In this document: positions 7,417 through 15,832 of the stretch, piece after piece
Layout of the letters: the number at the start of each line of letters is the position of its first letter
Numbering within the stretch: position 1 is the stretch's first letter
DNA from: an uncultured Bacilli bacterium
GTDB taxonomy: Bacteria > Bacillota_I > Bacilli_A > RF39 > UBA660
Length of the DNA stretch: 39,795 nucleotides
NCBI GenBank assembly: GCA_947626655.1
Contig: CANQTA010000009.1
Location: 1-39,795, forward strand
Direction: 5' to 3'
Program-made: the position numbers and the translations under genes
The notes under the pieces: model-generated
Told to the model about the DNA's origin: nothing
The model's input: the letters and a program-made list of their open reading frames with translations, nothing else
The model's database searches: none

Positions 7417-8352
7417 ATGCTAAAAGTAATTTTTTTATTAATTTTAGGTTTATCATTATTAGTAGTAGCCAGTCGTCTTTTAATAACGTGTTCGAGTAAT
7501 ATAGCTAAAAGTTTAAATGTCTCTGATTTTGTAATTGGCTTAACTATTGTAGCAATTGGTACCAGTTTACCTGAACTTTTTATTTGTTTTACTTCCGCTT
7601 GGGAAGGTCACTTTGACATCAGTTTTGGTAATATCATTGGTAGTAATATTTTTAATATCTTCTTAATTTTAGGTATTTCCGCATTTTTTAAACCAATTTT
7701 ATTTGATAATCATACAAAAAAATATGATATTCCTTTAGGAATTATTTTTTCCATTTTAACTTGGGCTTTTGCCCTTACTAACAACATTATTACTCGTTTA
7801 GAAGCTTTAATTATGCTTACCATGTTTGGTATCTATATGATATATACTCTTAGTTCTCTGCATATTGATAAAAAAATGTTTAAAAATAAAAAATTATCTC
7901 TATTAGAATTATTTATTTATTTTCTTTTAATTCTTATAAGTGTCTTTTTATTAAAATTAGGTAGTGATCTTGTCGTGGATAATGCTATCAATATAGCTAT
8001 TCTGATGCGCATTAGGGAAGATATAATCGGTCTTTCCGTTATCGCAATCGGAACAGGCTTACCAGAAATTGTCACAACCATAGTGTCTTTAATTAAAGGT
8101 AAAGAAAACATTGCTATTGGTAATATGATTGGCTCTGTGACCATTAATACTTTACTTATTTTAGGCCTTTCTGGCTTAATTAATCCTTTAGTTTATGATT
8201 ATGCTTTTAATCTTAATTTTCTTATTGCCATATTAGGTCCTATTTTACTTTGGCTCTTTGCCTATATTAAACCTTTTAATAAAATGACTAGAAATAATGG
8301 TATTGTTTTCTTAATCATTTATCTAATCTATTTAGTTTCAATTCTAAGTTAG
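7417..8352 (+). CDS. CaCA family sodium/calcium antiporter (YrbG-like)
   Basis: A 311-aa, highly hydrophobic inner-membrane protein with about ten membrane segments in two homologous halves. Each half carries the alpha-repeat signature of the Ca2+/cation antiporter family: GTSLPEL...GNIIGSNIFN in the first half and GTGLPEIV...GNMIGSVTIN in the second, with the conserved acidic residues in place. Members exchange Ca2+ for Na+ or another cation. Length matches the bacterial YrbG group. GAAAGGA lies 8 nt before the ATG. It is the first gene after a divergent tRNA unit. Substrate preference is assigned by family only. Confidence 0.88.
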   Translation: MLKVIFLLILGLSLLVVASRLLITCSSNIAKSLNVSDFVIGLTIVAIGTSLPELFICFTSAWEGHFDISFGNIIGSNIFNIFLILGISAFFKPILFDNHTKKYDIPLGIIFSILTWAFALTNNIITRLEALIMLTMFGIYMIYTLSSLHIDKKMFKNKKLSLLELFIYFLLILISVFLLKLGSDLVVDNAINIAILMRIREDIIGLSVIAIGTGLPEIVTTIVSLIKGKENIAIGNMIGSVTINTLLILGLSGLINPLVYDYAFNLNFLIAILGPILLWLFAYIKPFNKMTRNNGIVFLIIYLIYLVSILS

Positions 8353-8397
8353 CTTAAAAATTTTCAAAAATATGATATAATGAATAAGGGAGTCCAT

Positions 8398-9096
8398 ATG
8401 AATCAAGAAGAAATAGGAAAAATTATTAAAGATTTACGGAAAAAAGAAAACTTAACACAAGAAGAATTTGCTAGTATTTTTCATGTAACATATCAAGCAG
8501 TAAGTAAATGGGAAAATGGTAAATGTTTACCAGATATTTTAATTCTTAAAGAAATGGCTAAAAAATATAATTTAGATATAAATATGTTTTTAGAAGGAGA
8601 AAGTAAAAAAAATCCTAAAAGAAAACTAAGATTAAGTTATTTTTTAGCTGGGGGAATTATTATTTGTTTATTATTAGTTAGTGTAATAATTACTAAAATA
8701 CCTAATGAAGATTTTAAGTTTTTAAGTATTTATACAACTGAACCTAATTTTAATATTTATGGAAGTATTGCTTATAATTCTAAGAAAACGACTATCTACA
8801 TCGCTAATATTACTTATGAAGGGGATATTAATAAAACTTATAAAGAAATAGAATGTGGCTTATATGAACAAAATGATAAAATAATTAGTGAAGCTGATTT
8901 TAAAAAAGAAGATATTAGTTTAAGTGAATTTTTAAAAAATGTCGAATTTAATGTTAATCACTATAGTCGTAATTGTCATATGTATGAAGATAATGAATTA
9001 TATGTTAAAATAAAAACTGTTGATAGTGCTAATAATTCCAAATGTTATTTAATACCTATTAGAAGTAGTATCTGTGAAAATTCAACCATAAGTTGA
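8398..9096 (+). CDS. Membrane-tethered Xre-family transcriptional regulator
   Basis: The 232-aa protein starts with a classical Xre/Cro helix-turn-helix (IGKIIKDLRKKENLTQEEFA...TYQAVSKWENGKCLPDI), residues 1-65. A basic linker, one membrane segment near residues 76-97 (YFLAGGIIICLLLVSVIIT) and a ~135-residue extracytoplasmic domain with three or four cysteines follow. The architecture suggests a one-component sensor that binds DNA inside and senses something outside. The ATG at 8398 is preferred to the one at 8380 because GGGAG lies 5 nt before it. Target genes are unknown; the extracytoplasmic thioredoxin genes just downstream are possible candidates. The outer domain is not one I recognise. 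Confidence 0.8.
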   Translation: MNQEEIGKIIKDLRKKENLTQEEFASIFHVTYQAVSKWENGKCLPDILILKEMAKKYNLDINMFLEGESKKNPKRKLRLSYFLAGGIIICLLLVSVIITKIPNEDFKFLSIYTTEPNFNIYGSIAYNSKKTTIYIANITYEGDINKTYKEIECGLYEQNDKIISEADFKKEDISLSEFLKNVEFNVNHYSRNCHMYEDNELYVKIKTVDSANNSKCYLIPIRSSICENSTIS

Positions 9097-9104
9097 GTTT
9101 TTTT
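9081..9104 (+). terminator. Terminator overlapping the end of the Xre-type gene
   Basis: TCAAC-CATAA-GTTGA forms a short stem followed by seven Ts. The hairpin includes the last codons and stop codon. The stem is only 5 bp (plus one G-U), so it may be weak. Confidence 0.45.
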
Positions 9105-9172
9105 AAATAATTTTTATAGCTTTTTTTAAATAATTATATTATTATATCGTCATAAGGAGTAGGTAGGTAAAA

Positions 9173-9898
9173 ATGAAAAAGAAAATATTTTTATTATTAG
9201 CATTATGTTTATTAATGTTCCCATTAGGAGTATTTGCTAAAGAAGGTGAGGGAGCTGGTAATGGCTTTGATGCCTTAAGTTTTACAGAAACTTTAGAAGA
9301 AGAAGAATTAGATGTACCAGAAAGTTATCAAGAAAATTCTAAACAAATTACTATTTATATGTTTAGAGGTAAAGGCTGTGGGGTATGTCGTTCTTTCTTA
9401 AGTTTTATGAGTAGCATAGCTTCTGAATATGGTGACAAATTTAAAATAAAAACTTATGCTATTAATTTTTATGGTGATAATCACCCTAATAATACTAATT
9501 TATATGAAGCAGTTCAAACATTTTTAAATGTGTCAAGTGATGGCGTACCTTATATAATTATTGGTAATCAAGTATTTCCTGGCTATGCTGCTAGCTATGA
9601 TAGTCAAATTAAATCAGCAATAGAGGCAGCTTATAATAGTGAAGAACGTTATGATGTATTTGATAAAATGCGCGATGCTGGTTATGTATTTAATGAAGAT
9701 GGAACTGTAACAAGTCCAAAAAAAGATAGTAACAATGGAGGAAATAGTGTGTTAAGCATAGTTCTAAGTTTAGTTTTTAGCCTTATTAGTACGGCTATAA
9801 TCATTATGGTAATATATATATATAATCAAAGATTAAATATGCGAATTGATGCTATTGAAGAATTAGTTAAGAAAAAAGGAAGTGATAAAAATGACTAA
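9173..9898 (+). CDS. Extracytoplasmic thioredoxin-like protein with CGVC motif
   Basis: A 241-aa exported protein. Residues 1-22 are a signal peptide (MKKKIFLLLALCLLMFPLGVFA). A thioredoxin-fold domain carries the redox motif C69-G-V-C72 in MFRGKGCGVCRSF and a cis-Pro region (DGVPYIIIGNQVFPGY). A hydrophobic segment near residues 197-217 anchors the C-terminus, leaving a charged cytoplasmic tail (EELVKKKG). The likely role is disulfide or thiol chemistry on the outer face of the membrane. It heads a run of three thioredoxin-like genes and overlaps the next by 8 bases, so translation is probably coupled. The exact partner, oxidase or reductase, cannot be told from sequence. Confidence 0.78.
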   Translation: MKKKIFLLLALCLLMFPLGVFAKEGEGAGNGFDALSFTETLEEEELDVPESYQENSKQITIYMFRGKGCGVCRSFLSFMSSIASEYGDKFKIKTYAINFYGDNHPNNTNLYEAVQTFLNVSSDGVPYIIIGNQVFPGYAASYDSQIKSAIEAAYNSEERYDVFDKMRDAGYVFNEDGTVTSPKKDSNNGGNSVLSIVLSLVFSLISTAIIIMVIYIYNQRLNMRIDAIEELVKKKGSDKND

Positions 9899-10601
9899 AA
9901 AAATTTTAATTCCCATTGCTTTAGTTCTAATTTTATTATGTACTGGTTGTTTTGAAAAAGAACCAACCCCTTCAAAAACAGATACCGATGCTATTAAATT
10001 TAAAGAAGAATATGAAGGTGTCAATGGTACTAATACCAGTAGTGGTAAAGAATATCGGAAAATTACAATTCCTGAAGACAATCCTATGGTTTATAAAACT
10101 GCAGAAGAATTAGTAGAAGCTATCAATAATGATGAAACTTTCGTTGTTTATTTTGGCTTTAAAACTTGTCCTTGGTGTCGTAGTATTTTACCAACATTAG
10201 TTAAAGTTAGTGATGATTTATTACTAAAAAAGATTTATTATGTTGATATTTCTGAAATTAGAGATACAATGAGTTTAAATAGTAAAGGTAAAGCAGAAAC
10301 TACTAAAGAAGGTAGTGAAGCTTATTATCAATTATTAGAGCTTTTAGATAATGTTTTAAGTGATTATACTTTAGATAATAATGGTAAAACAGTTAATACT
10401 AAAGAAAAAAGAATTTATGCTCCTAATGTAGTTGCAGTTGTTAAAGGTGAAGCTAAAGCTCTAACTGAAGGCATTAGTGATAAACAAACTGATGGTTATA
10501 TGGAATTAACTCAAGAAATGTTAGATGATACCTATAGCCAATTAGAAAGCGTTTTAAAAATAGTTGTTGAAGCCGACTCTAAATGTGAAAAAGGTTGTTA
10601 A
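9891..10601 (+). CDS. Thioredoxin-like lipoprotein with CPWC motif
   Basis: A 236-aa predicted lipoprotein. The short hydrophobic leader ends in LLCTGC with the lipidated Cys at residue 20; a Cys at -3 of the lipobox is unusual. A linker precedes a thioredoxin-like domain with C93-P-W-C96 in YFGFKTCPWCRSILP. The region APNVVAVVKGEAK fits the cis-Pro strand. The ATG at 9891 is preferred to the upstream GTG at 9882 because it gives a clean signal sequence and overlaps the previous stop. It probably works with the upstream CGVC protein in extracytoplasmic thiol exchange. A terminator starts right after the stop codon. Confidence 0.78.
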   Translation: MTKKILIPIALVLILLCTGCFEKEPTPSKTDTDAIKFKEEYEGVNGTNTSSGKEYRKITIPEDNPMVYKTAEELVEAINNDETFVVYFGFKTCPWCRSILPTLVKVSDDLLLKKIYYVDISEIRDTMSLNSKGKAETTKEGSEAYYQLLELLDNVLSDYTLDNNGKTVNTKEKRIYAPNVVAVVKGEAKALTEGISDKQTDGYMELTQEMLDDTYSQLESVLKIVVEADSKCEKGC

Positions 10602-10627
10602 AGAATCAAGAAATTGGTTCTTTTTTC
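10602..10627 (+). terminator. Terminator after the thioredoxin-like lipoprotein gene
   Basis: AGAATCA and TGGTTCT form a 7-bp stem (one G-U) around a 6-nt loop, followed by a run of Ts. Confidence 0.7.
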
Positions 10628-10722
10628 TTAGAAATAAAAATATTCAATTAAAAAATTCTAATCAATAAAACTGATTTTTTTAAAGATTTAACAAGAGTTT
10701 ACAAATAATGTATGGAGATTAC

Positions 10723-10751
10723 TTAAAATATTAGAAAAATTTTGCTATAAT
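10723..10751 (+). promoter_or_regulatory. Promoter before the Cys-less thioredoxin-like gene
   Basis: TTAAAA, a 17-bp spacer and TATAAT lie just upstream of the ATG at 10766. It suggests that this gene and those after it, possibly through frr, form a separate transcript. Confidence 0.5.
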
Positions 10752-10765
10752 TAAAGAGATGTATT

Positions 10766-11359
10766 ATGAAGAAAAAATTATTTAAAAATAAAATACAGAT
10801 GGTAAGTTATATAATTATAACAATTATTATCCTAATCCTGTTTATTATAATTGGTAAGACTGATTATAAGAAGAAAGATATTAGTGATAATGAAAAGTTT
10901 AGTAATTTATATAATTTAGTTGATAAGAATAATATATATAAGATAGCTAGAAGTAGTGAAGTATTGGAAATAGTTGATAATAAAAGTGGCGTTATATTAA
11001 TGGGATTTCCTACTAATAAATGGACTAATTACTATGCTAAATTATTAAATGATGTTGCTAAAGAAGTTGGTTTAAAAGAGATACTATATTATGATTTTTT
11101 ACAAGATCGTGAAGAAAATAATGGCACCTATGAAACTATTGTCAATAGATTAAAAGCTTATGTTACAGTTGATGATGAAGGAAGTATGGATATCTATGCT
11201 CCAACAGTTATTGTTGTTAAAAATGGCGAAGTAATAGGATATTTCAACGATACTGCTATTATGCAAGGTATTACTAAACCAGAAATCTATTATAATGAAT
11301 ATAATACAAGCTTAATATCCGAGAAGTTTAAAACTGCTTTAACAGCTTATATGGAATAG
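10766..11359 (+). CDS. Membrane-anchored thioredoxin-fold protein lacking redox cysteines
   Basis: A 197-aa protein with an N-terminal membrane anchor near residues 13-30 (YIIITIIILILFIIIG) and an outer domain. That domain tracks the neighbouring thioredoxin-like lipoprotein: GVILMGFPTNKWTNYYAKLL occupies the place of YFGFKTCPWCRSILP, and IYAPTVIVVKNGEVIG matches its IYAPNVVAVVKGEAK strand. The CxxC motif is absent (TNKW instead) and the whole protein has no cysteine. It is therefore more likely a structural or substrate-binding paralogue than a redox enzyme. It lies 10 bases before the next gene. The relationship is from my reading of the aligned segments. Confidence 0.65.
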   Translation: MKKKLFKNKIQMVSYIIITIIILILFIIIGKTDYKKKDISDNEKFSNLYNLVDKNNIYKIARSSEVLEIVDNKSGVILMGFPTNKWTNYYAKLLNDVAKEVGLKEILYYDFLQDREENNGTYETIVNRLKAYVTVDDEGSMDIYAPTVIVVKNGEVIGYFNDTAIMQGITKPEIYYNEYNTSLISEKFKTALTAYME

Positions 11360-11368
11360 GGGAGAAAG

Positions 11369-12133
11369 ATGGAAGAAAATTTAAAAAATAAATTGGGTTT
11401 AACATTTTTTATCTTGATTATATTATTTTTAAGTATTGGTGGTTATTTCTTCATGCAATACGAATTAAAAGATAAAAATACTAATAACAATAATAAAAAA
11501 AATTCAGTCGTTAATTATAAAGTCGATAAAGATAAAGACTATATCTATTTTAAAAATGAAGAAACAATTAGTGAAAGAGCCGAAATATTTTTTCGAGATG
11601 TCGTAATCAATTTAAATACTCAAGATAATTTAAATGAAACACTAGCCAAAGAAGTTAGTAAATATAAAAATAATATTGAGTATATTTCAAAAAAAGAAGG
11701 ATTAAACGAAGATTTAATTGTTTATAATAACGATGATTTATATGCCCTTACTTATCGTGATTATGAAAATTATACTTATGATAAATATGTTAGTTTAGTT
11801 ATTAAAGATTTTAATTATTCTTGTTTTGATAATAGTACTTTTATTGGTACTAAAAGTTATATATTTGATACTAGTGATGGTCATTTATTGAGTGAAGATG
11901 AAATCTTAAAGATGTATAATACTAATATGGATAATATAAAAAATATGATTAAAAGTAGCTTAGAAAAAAAACAAACAACTTTAGAAAATGGTTTAGAATT
12001 ATTTAAAATTGATGATACTATAAATAATTTAGAACAATATAGTTTATATATTAATGATTATGGTCAACTATATATTATGTATCTTGCCAAAACGAATGAA
12101 GTAGATTATAATGAAGTTATGGAGGTAAGTTAA
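11369..12133 (+). CDS. Membrane-anchored protein, possible DUF3298/PdaC-RsiV-like domain
   Basis: A 254-aa protein with one N-terminal membrane segment (residues ~9-29), then a Lys/Asn-rich linker and an extracytoplasmic domain. The segment FDTSDGHLLSEDEILKMY, after several beta-strand-like stretches, resembles DUF3298 found in RsiV and PdaC, but this is a weak resemblance. It follows the Cys-less thioredoxin-like gene by 9 bases, and its stop is directly followed by the frr start codon. GGAGGT within its last codons serves frr. Function is unknown; context suggests a surface protein made with the neighbouring thioredoxin-fold proteins. Confidence 0.55.
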   Translation: MEENLKNKLGLTFFILIILFLSIGGYFFMQYELKDKNTNNNNKKNSVVNYKVDKDKDYIYFKNEETISERAEIFFRDVVINLNTQDNLNETLAKEVSKYKNNIEYISKKEGLNEDLIVYNNDDLYALTYRDYENYTYDKYVSLVIKDFNYSCFDNSTFIGTKSYIFDTSDGHLLSEDEILKMYNTNMDNIKNMIKSSLEKKQTTLENGLELFKIDDTINNLEQYSLYINDYGQLYIMYLAKTNEVDYNEVMEVS

Positions 12134-12667
12134 ATGGATTTAAATACTGAAAATAGAATGTTAAAAGTTATTGAAAATTTAGATAATAGATTACTAAGTA
12201 TCAGAGCTGGAAGGGCTAATCCTTCAATGCTTAATGGAATTATGGTCGATTATTATGGTTCCTTAACTCCTTTAAATAGTATTGCTAATGTGACTGTTCC
12301 TGAGGCTCGTCAATTATTTATCAAACCTTTTGATAAAAGTGCTCTTAAAAATATTGAAAAAGCTATTAATGAATCGAATATTGGGATAGCTCCTAATAAC
12401 AATGGCGAAATGATTATTTTAACAGTTCCAGAATTAAATGAAGAAAGAAGAAAAGAATATGTTAAACAAGCAAAAAGTATTGGCGAAGAAGCTAAAATAG
12501 CTTTAAGAAATATTCGTCAAGAAGATAATGATAAAATTAAAAAAGAAGAATTACCAGAAGATGAAGAAAAACTCTATTTAGAAGATGTTCAAGAACTTAT
12601 TAATAAATATAATAAAGTTGTTGATGATAAAGTTAAAGAAAAAGAAACTGAATTATTAAAAATATAG
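12134..12667 (+). CDS. frr: Ribosome recycling factor
   Basis: A 177-aa protein, slightly shorter than the usual 185. It splits post-termination ribosomes together with EF-G. Family landmarks are RLLSIRAGRANPSML, the VDYYGSLTPLNSIANVTVPEARQLFIKPFDKSALKNIEKAI block, and the C-terminal helix RKEYVKQAKSIGEEAKIALRNIRQE. The start codon abuts the previous stop, with a GGAGGT ribosome site in the upstream gene. It is not next to pyrH or tsf, which is the more common arrangement. Confidence 0.96.
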   Translation: MDLNTENRMLKVIENLDNRLLSIRAGRANPSMLNGIMVDYYGSLTPLNSIANVTVPEARQLFIKPFDKSALKNIEKAINESNIGIAPNNNGEMIILTVPELNEERRKEYVKQAKSIGEEAKIALRNIRQEDNDKIKKEELPEDEEKLYLEDVQELINKYNKVVDDKVKEKETELLKI

Positions 12668-12683
12668 AAAAGAGTAGATAAAA

Positions 12684-13169
12684 ATGAATAAAGAGGAAAT
12701 GACTAGTAAAGTAGAAGAATATAAAAATGGTTTTCATATTCCCATGGTAATTGGAGCCTACCTAGCTCTAGATATTATTATCTTATTTGCTTTATGTTTA
12801 GGAGAAATTTATTTTAATTTAAGTCATCAAATTGTCTTAATGTTAAGCATGATTATTGAATTTTTAATTATGTTATTTGTTGCAATTAAAGGTAATTTAA
12901 AATCAGCTATAATTTTATTTATTTTGTTATTAGTATCACCAGCTTTTTTAGGACTTATTGCAATGGGTATGCATGCTATCTTGGGAAATAATGCAATTCC
13001 TTTTACCCCAACCATTTTATATGCCTTTCGAACTGGTTATACATTAAATGGTGAAAAATTAAATAATATAATGCGTTTTGTGATAACTTTTAGATTACCA
13101 TCAGTTGGAGCTCTAATAGTAGGAATATTAGCTTATTTCTTAAAAAGCAAAAAAGAAGTCCAAGAATAG
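12684..13169 (+). CDS. Small polytopic membrane protein, function unknown
   Basis: A 161-aa protein with four predicted membrane segments, at about residues 20-40, 48-64, 70-95 and 135-155. The N-terminal 18 residues are charged and probably cytoplasmic. I do not recognise a family. It lies 16 bases after frr and ends inside a terminator hairpin, so it is probably the last gene of that transcript. Confidence 0.6.
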   Translation: MNKEEMTSKVEEYKNGFHIPMVIGAYLALDIIILFALCLGEIYFNLSHQIVLMLSMIIEFLIMLFVAIKGNLKSAIILFILLLVSPAFLGLIAMGMHAILGNNAIPFTPTILYAFRTGYTLNGEKLNNIMRFVITFRLPSVGALIVGILAYFLKSKKEVQE

Positions 13170-13187
13170 GCAATGACCTATTTTTTA
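13165..13187 (+). terminator. Terminator at the end of the frr transcript
   Basis: AATAGG-CAATGA-CCTATT is a perfect 6-bp stem followed by T-rich sequence. It overlaps the stop codon of the membrane protein gene. Confidence 0.7.
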
Positions 13188-13244
13188 TTTAGAAATTTTT
13201 AATAGAACAAAATGTGAAAATTTAATGTAAATAGCTTTTATAAG

Positions 13245-13273
13245 TTGACATTAATCTAAATTAAGTGTATAAA
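13245..13273 (+). promoter_or_regulatory. topA promoter
   Basis: TTGACA, a 17-bp spacer and TATAAA lie 27 bases before the topA start codon. Confidence 0.7.
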
Positions 13274-13299
13274 ATATAAATGACAGGAGTGAAAAACAA

Positions 13300-15342
13300 T
13301 TGAAAAATATCGTAATAGTGGAATCTCCCGCTAAAAGTAAAACTATTGAAAAATATTTGGCTGGTGACTATAAAGTTGTCTCATCAAAAGGCCATATTAG
13401 AGATTTAGCAACAACTGGCAAATATGGTCTAGGTGTTGACTTAGATAACGATTTTAAACCTAATTATGTGATTATTAAAGGTAAAACTAAAGATGTTAAA
13501 GAATTAAAAAAATTGGTTAGCAGTGCTGATCATGTTTATCTAGCAACCGACCCCGACCGGGAAGGGGAAATTATTTCATGGCATTTAAAAGATGAATTAG
13601 GAATACCTGATGAAAAATATGATCGAGTAACATTTAGAGAAATAACTAAAGATGTGGTTTTAGATTCAATAAAAGAACATGCCAAAATTGATATGAATTT
13701 AGTTAAAGGTGCTGAAACTAGAAGAATTTTAGATCGAATTATTGGCTTTCGATTATCAAAATTAATGCAATATAAAACAGGTGGTAAAAGTGCTGGTCGG
13801 GTGCAATCAGTTGCTTTAAAATTGATTGTCGATCGGGAAAGAGAAATCTTAGCTTTTGTACCGAAAGAGTATTGGACAATTGAAGCTGATTTCAAAGATT
13901 TTACAGCCGAGCTTTTTAAATATCAAGATAAGGATATTGAAATTAATAATGAAGCCGAAGCTGATGCTATTTTAGAAAAGTTATCTAAATCATTTAAAAT
14001 AAAATCTATCGAAGAAAAAGAAAAGAAAAAAGCCTCAAGAGAAGTATTTAAAACTTCAACATTACAACAAATGGCTTCAACAAGACTTAATTTTGCTGCC
14101 TCAAAAACTATGAAAATAGCCCAAAAACTTTATGAAGGTGTAGATTTAGGAACTGAAACTGTCGGACTTATTACCTATATGCGTACCGATTCTGTAAGAT
14201 TGTCTGATGAATTTATTTCGCAAACAAAAGGTTATATCAATGGTAAGTATGGTAAAGAATATGTTGGTTTTGCTAAAGTAGGTAAGAAAAAAGATAATGT
14301 TCAAGATGCTCATGAAGGAATTAGACCAACTAGTATTAATAGGACACCTGAAAGTGTTAAAAATTATCTAAGTACCGATGAATACAAATTATATAAATTA
14401 ATCTATATAAGGGCTTTAGCATCTATTATGGCGGATGCCAAAGTATTAGCAACTACCGTTATATTTGATAATAATGATTATTTATTTAAAACAACAGGTT
14501 CTGTTTTAACTTTTGATGGCTATTTAAAAGTATATCAAGAATATGAAGATAATGAAGATAAAATATTACCTAACTTTAAAGATTATAAAAGTGATGTTGT
14601 TGTTGCTAATGAAATTAATAAATATCAACACTTTACTAAACCAGCTAGTCGGTATACCGAATCTAGTTTGATTAAAGAATTAGAAAGTTTAGGTATCGGG
14701 CGTCCTTCTACTTATGCGACAATAATAAGTACCATTAAAGATCATGACTATGTCAAAGTTGAAGATAAAAAATTTGTTCCAACCGAGATGGGTATGGAAA
14801 CAACTGATAAGTTACAAGAATATTTTAGTGATATAATTAATGTAAAGTATACAGCACATATGGAATCCGATTTAGATGATATAGCTGAAGCTAAAAAAGA
14901 TAATATTAAAGTTTTACATGAATTTTATGATAAATTTGCCCCAATTATGGATGATGCTTTAAAGAATATGTCCAAAAAAGCTCCCCAAGAAACCGGCGAA
15001 GTTTGTCCAGAGTGTGGAGGAAACTTAGTTATTAGAAAAGGCAAATATGGTGAATTTGTCGCTTGTTCAAATTATCCAAAATGTAAATATATTAAAAAAG
15101 AAGTCAAAGAAGAAAAAGAAGTAGTAGCTTTAGCTGAATGTCCTAAATGTCACAAACCAATTGTGCAAAGAAGAACTAAAAAAGGCAAAATATTTTATGG
15201 CTGTTCTGGTTATCCAAAATGTAATTATGCCACTTGGTATCGTCCTACTGGCGAAGTTTGTCCTAAATGTGGTAATTTAATAGTAAATAAGAACAATCAA
15301 GATGTTTGTGAAAATTGTGAAAAAGAAAATAATGAAGAATAG
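13300..15342 (+). CDS. topA: DNA topoisomerase I
   Basis: A 680-aa type IA topoisomerase that relaxes negative supercoils. The Toprim domain is at residues ~1-120 (IVESPAKSKTIEKYL at the start, DPDREGEIISWHL with the metal-binding acidic residues). The nucleophile is Y293 in LITYMRTDS. The strand-passage core includes the GRVQSVALK and GIGRPSTYATI motifs. The C-terminus has three zinc-finger modules: two full ones (CPECGG..CSNYPKC and CPKCHK..CSGYPKC) and a short CPKC..CENC. The start is TTG, with AGGAG upstream and the family start MKNIVIVESPAKSK directly after it. It is a single-gene unit between its own promoter and terminator. Confidence 0.97.
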   Translation: MKNIVIVESPAKSKTIEKYLAGDYKVVSSKGHIRDLATTGKYGLGVDLDNDFKPNYVIIKGKTKDVKELKKLVSSADHVYLATDPDREGEIISWHLKDELGIPDEKYDRVTFREITKDVVLDSIKEHAKIDMNLVKGAETRRILDRIIGFRLSKLMQYKTGGKSAGRVQSVALKLIVDREREILAFVPKEYWTIEADFKDFTAELFKYQDKDIEINNEAEADAILEKLSKSFKIKSIEEKEKKKASREVFKTSTLQQMASTRLNFAASKTMKIAQKLYEGVDLGTETVGLITYMRTDSVRLSDEFISQTKGYINGKYGKEYVGFAKVGKKKDNVQDAHEGIRPTSINRTPESVKNYLSTDEYKLYKLIYIRALASIMADAKVLATTVIFDNNDYLFKTTGSVLTFDGYLKVYQEYEDNEDKILPNFKDYKSDVVVANEINKYQHFTKPASRYTESSLIKELESLGIGRPSTYATIISTIKDHDYVKVEDKKFVPTEMGMETTDKLQEYFSDIINVKYTAHMESDLDDIAEAKKDNIKVLHEFYDKFAPIMDDALKNMSKKAPQETGEVCPECGGNLVIRKGKYGEFVACSNYPKCKYIKKEVKEEKEVVALAECPKCHKPIVQRRTKKGKIFYGCSGYPKCNYATWYRPTGEVCPKCGNLIVNKNNQDVCENCEKENNEE

Positions 15343-15362
15343 ATGTAGCAATACATCTTTTT
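15341..15362 (+). terminator. topA terminator
   Basis: AGATGT-AGCAAT-ACATCT is a perfect 6-bp stem followed by TTTTT. It starts within the stop codon. Confidence 0.75.
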
Positions 15363-15406
15363 AATTGTCAAAAAGTGTCAAAAAAACTACAAAAGATACT
15401 AAAAGT

Positions 15407-15757
15407 CTATTTCTTTAAAGTCCCATTAGCGCTATTTAAATAACTTCTAGTAAGAAGTCCTGATCCTAATTTAATTCCCCCAAAATATCTAACTACACAA
15501 ATAAGAATATTATCTAAATTATTATTAATAATTAAATTATAAATTGGTGTACCTGCCGTATTACTTGGTTCTTTATCATCACTTTTTTTAGCAATATTAC
15601 CAATTTTATAAGCATAAGGAATATGTCTAGCTTTCTTATGTTCTTTTTTGAGCATTTCAAGAATTGCTGTTACTTCTTCTTTAGTGGTAACTTCATAATA
15701 ATAAGCAATAAATTTCGACTTTTTAATTTCTAACGTATAAGTATTTATTAATTTCAT
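15407..15757 (-). CDS. YigZ/IMPACT family protein, short form
   Basis: A 116-aa protein corresponding to the N-terminal domain of the YigZ/IMPACT (UPF0029) family. Landmarks are the KKSKFIAYYYEV start, the HKKARHIPYAYKIG segment, the DDKEPSNTAGTPIYNLI motif and VVRYFGGIKLGSGLLTRSYLNSA. Full-length members have about 200 residues with a second, ferredoxin-like domain, which is absent here; the ORF stops right after the core motif. It is convergent with topA and has AAGGTG upstream. Relatives are implicated in translation-linked regulation, but the bacterial role is not settled. It could be a naturally short form or a truncation. Confidence 0.8.
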   Translation of the reverse strand: MKLINTYTLEIKKSKFIAYYYEVTTKEEVTAILEMLKKEHKKARHIPYAYKIGNIAKKSDDKEPSNTAGTPIYNLIINNNLDNILICVVRYFGGIKLGSGLLTRSYLNSANGTLKK

Positions 15758-15832
15758 ATAGACACCTTGTCATAATTTTAACATAAAATCTTGGAAGTGT
15801 GTTATAATTTTAAATAGTTAGTAGGGATAATT

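Noticed and set aside
5000-9096. Mollicutes genetic code (UGA as Trp), suggested by the strong AT bias
   Set aside because: Trp is encoded by TGG throughout, and TGA acts as the natural stop of ymfF (5005-5007) and of the Xre-type gene (9094-9096).
13536-13895. 119-codon minus-strand ORF opposite topA
   Set aside because: It lies fully inside the Toprim-coding region in antisense and shows no independent signals.
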